This document shows, in pieces, positions 4,915 through 6,272 of a DNA stretch of 6,272 nt. The stretch covers positions 1-6,272 of the forward strand of contig JAIRXO010000285.1 in the NCBI GenBank assembly GCA_031268255.1, in the 5' to 3' direction. The notes beneath the pieces were generated by a model that saw only the letters and a list, made by a program, of their open reading frames with translations, did no database searches and was not told where the DNA came from. The stretch's first letter is position 1. Every line of letters starts with the position of its first letter. Source of the stretch: Spirochaetaceae bacterium. GTDB taxonomy: Bacteria > Spirochaetota > Spirochaetia > Treponematales > Breznakiellaceae. The position numbers and the translations under genes were made by a program.

Positions 4915-6062
4915 TTCCGGTATTCTTCATATACGGCTATCATAGAGTCGATAAACCGTTCCACCGAATAGTTACGGGAAATTTCCTCCGAACGCTTTCC
5001 CATGCGGACACGCAAATCCCTGTCTGCCAGCAGTTCCACGGCCTTTTCCCAGAGTTTTTTGTCATCAGAAACAGCATAGCCGTTTTCCCCGTTCAGCACC
5101 ATGTCCTGTATGCTCGAATCCGACGCCGCCACTATAGGAAGCCCTGAGGCCATGGATTCAATAAAAGTTATGGGATGCACCTCGCTGTGGGACGCGCTCA
5201 TGAATAACGCCGAAGCCGAATACACCTGCTTTATCTCGTCAGGCCAGTGAAGATAGCCGGTAAAAGTAACCATATTGTGTACGCCAAGCTCATAGGCGTG
5301 GTTCTGCAGCGCCCTGCGGTCAGGCCCGTCGCCTACCAGAACAAGACGGGCCCTGGGCCTGCGCGCGGCGATTTCCCTGAAATTATCAAGAAGAGTATAC
5401 ACATTTTTCTCGGTCCCCAGACGGCCCACAAAGACAATAAGTTCCTCGTCCTGTTTCAGGTGAAACCTCTCCCTGAAAGCCGCCGCGCCGATGCTTAAAT
5501 CCTCGGAACGGTCATAAAACTGGTTTACATCTATACCGTTGGGAATAACCTTTACCGGTTTTTGGTATTCTATGCGTTCAAGAAAATCCCTGATTTTCCG
5601 CGACGGCGCTATGACACAGTGCTGGCTCCTCAGAATGTAGCGCATCACCATGGGGAGATTGTACTTCAGCACCGGCTCCAGAAGGGCGGTATAGTAAAGG
5701 TAATCTTCATAATAAGTATGAAGGGTATGTATCGAAGGTATACCCAGTTTACGGCTTAACACCCGGCCAGCCATATACACGGAAAATTCGGAGTGGGAAT
5801 GAATTATATCCAGATTGAGGGGCCTGGCGATCTCCAGTATCCGCTGTTTGAGAAAAAAGCCTATACGATGCTGAGGTTCGGTGGGAAACTGTACTGACCG
5901 TATGCGGTATACCCCTTCTTCGCTCTCGGCATCAGGATGCTGTACCGTAAACACGGATACCCGGTGCCCCCGGTTCTCCAGTTCCTTTTTAAGGGTTCTG
6001 ACCACCGTCACCACTCCATTTATCTGGGGTACATAGGTATCGCTGAAAATGCCGATATTCAT
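4911..6062 (-). CDS. GT4-family glycosyltransferase, probably glycolipid (diacylglycerol glycosyl) type
   Basis: The product has 383 residues and a two-Rossmann GT-B fold of the retaining GT4 family, using a sugar nucleotide. The N terminus MNIGIFSDTYVPQINGVVT matches the family of 1,2-diacylglycerol 3-glucosyl/galactosyltransferases that build membrane glycolipids. Numbered from this Met, motifs are Gly-Val-Val-Thr 16-19, HSHSEFS 88-94 (acceptor domain), IPNGID 173-178, VGRLGTEKN 212-220 (nucleotide-sugar domain), VGDGPDR 243-249 and the E-x7-E motif Glu294-Glu302 (EVHPITFIE). No signal peptide or membrane span is seen, so membrane association would be peripheral. The start at ATG 6062 is chosen because the family's conserved sequence begins there and a -10 box ends six bases before it. 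In-frame alternatives are ATG 6080, with GGAAGG five bases upstream, and TTG 6107 with no binding site. It is first of a pair with the helicase, overlapping it by ATGA. The acceptor (diacylglycerol or a sugar lipid) is inferred from resemblance only. Confidence 0.87.
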   Translation of the reverse strand: MNIGIFSDTYVPQINGVVTVVRTLKKELENRGHRVSVFTVQHPDAESEEGVYRIRSVQFPTEPQHRIGFFLKQRILEIARPLNLDIIHSHSEFSVYMAGRVLSRKLGIPSIHTLHTYYEDYLYYTALLEPVLKYNLPMVMRYILRSQHCVIAPSRKIRDFLERIEYQKPVKVIPNGIDVNQFYDRSEDLSIGAAAFRERFHLKQDEELIVFVGRLGTEKNVYTLLDNFREIAARRPRARLVLVGDGPDRRALQNHAYELGVHNMVTFTGYLHWPDEIKQVYSASALFMSASHSEVHPITFIESMASGLPIVAASDSSIQDMVLNGENGYAVSDDKKLWEKAVELLADRDLRVRMGKRSEEISRNYSVERFIDSMIAVYEEYRK

Positions 6063-6068
6063 ACAGTA

Positions 6069-6097
6069 AGTATACCCCATCTTGGCCTTCCAGTCGA
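6069..6097 (-). promoter_or_regulatory. Candidate promoter for the glycosyltransferase-helicase pair
   Basis: On the minus strand TCGACT (6097-6092, four of six bases matching TTGACA) is followed by a 17-base spacer and TATACT (6074-6069). The A of the chosen ATG (6062) lies seven bases past the -10 box, where transcription would normally begin, so the mRNA may be leaderless. If translation instead starts at ATG 6080, this cannot be its promoter. Confidence 0.45.
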
Positions 6098-6110
6098 GAA
6101 CCCGCAATCA

Positions 6111-6166
6111 CTCACGTAAAATCTAACCATGAAGGCGGGAAAATCTCACGTAAAAATCTAACCGTG
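6111..6166 (+). repeat. Pair of direct repeats, probable end of a mobile element
   Basis: CTCACGTAAAATCTAACC begins at 6111 and recurs, with one extra A, at 6145. The matches run through 6131 and 6166 (ending CATG and CGTG). The copies are offset by 34 bases, about three helical turns, which suits side-by-side binding of a protein. They lie between the glycosyltransferase promoter and a probable transposase start. By analogy with transposons that carry repeated transposase-binding sites at their ends, they probably mark the left end of an insertion sequence. The exact terminus and target duplication cannot be seen from one end. Confidence 0.5.
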
Positions 6167-6222
6167 GAAATACCATACTTTCAGGAACAAAACGGACCCG
6201 GAGGCAGCAAGCGGGGTTTACC

Positions 6223-6272
6223 ATGGCGGAAAAGAGAAAAATTACCGGGGAGTTTGCTCCCCAATACCGGAA
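6223..6272 (+). CDS. N-terminal fragment of a probable integrase-type transposase
   Basis: ATG 6223 opens a frame that runs off the window after 16 residues, MAEKRKITGEFAPQYR. The basic start followed by KIT-x-E-x-A-x-x-YR resembles the N terminus of integrase-core (DDE) transposases common in spirochaete and other genomes, in which this helix precedes a DNA-binding region. In-frame sequence upstream is open only back to TAA 6151-6153 and contains no other start codon. The nearest good Shine-Dalgarno, GGAGG 6200-6204, is 18 bases away, which is long, so expression may be poor, as is common for transposases. The identification rests on 16 residues plus the adjacent repeats and is tentative. 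Confidence 0.4.
   Translation, partial: MAEKRKITGEFAPQYR

Noticed and set aside
6063..6107. Longer glycosyltransferase start at TTG 6107
   Set aside because: It has no ribosome binding site, and the extra 15 residues precede the conserved family N terminus and overlap the likely promoter.

Overview
The window holds four complete protein genes plus the edges of two more. No RNA gene or CRISPR array was seen. The base composition looks GC-rich by eye. Protein style (a divergent HD-GYP protein with its own N-terminal domain, a small two-helix TPR-like membrane protein, a GT4 glycolipid-type glycosyltransferase) and an integrase-type transposase start suggest a free-living or gut spirochaete related to Treponema. 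This is inference from family resemblance, not from a marker gene.

Layout, left to right: (1) the last 33 codons of an unrecognised plus-strand gene (1-102). (2) A convergent spacer (103-315) with two adjacent inverted repeats (102-144 and 143-187) and a minus-strand intrinsic terminator (293-329). (3) A minus-strand gene (316-1128) for a small membrane-anchored protein with TPR-like helices; it starts at TTG with a strong Shine-Dalgarno and has a near-consensus promoter at 1158-1186. (4) A divergent spacer of about 100 bases. (5) A plus-strand pair coupled by an ATGA overlap: an HD-GYP-like protein (1228-2376) with altered metal-ligand positions, then a DUF21/CNNM-CBS-CorC_HlyC membrane protein (2373-3692). 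(6) A minus-strand pair, also coupled by ATGA: a GT4 glycosyltransferase (4911-6062, first in the transcript), then a DEAD-box helicase with DEGD in motif II (3646-4914). The helicase and CNNM genes converge and overlap by 47 bases. (7) A right-hand spacer (6063-6222) with the glycosyltransferase promoter and two direct repeats, then the first 16 codons of a probable integrase-type transposase (6223-6272), which suggests that a mobile element inserted just upstream of the glycosyltransferase promoter.

The genes do not form an obvious single pathway. The two plus-strand genes may link a cytosolic HD-GYP-type domain to a membrane divalent-cation (Mg2+) transport or sensing protein. The glycosyltransferase probably makes a membrane glycolipid, and the helicase may be co-transcribed for housekeeping RNA work. 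Most of the window is ordinary chromosome. The best second-look items are the HD-to-HE and Asp-to-Cys changes in the HD-GYP domain, the degenerate CNNM domain beside it, the apparently leaderless glycosyltransferase promoter next to the element end, and a perfect 10-bp inverted repeat at the convergent overlap.
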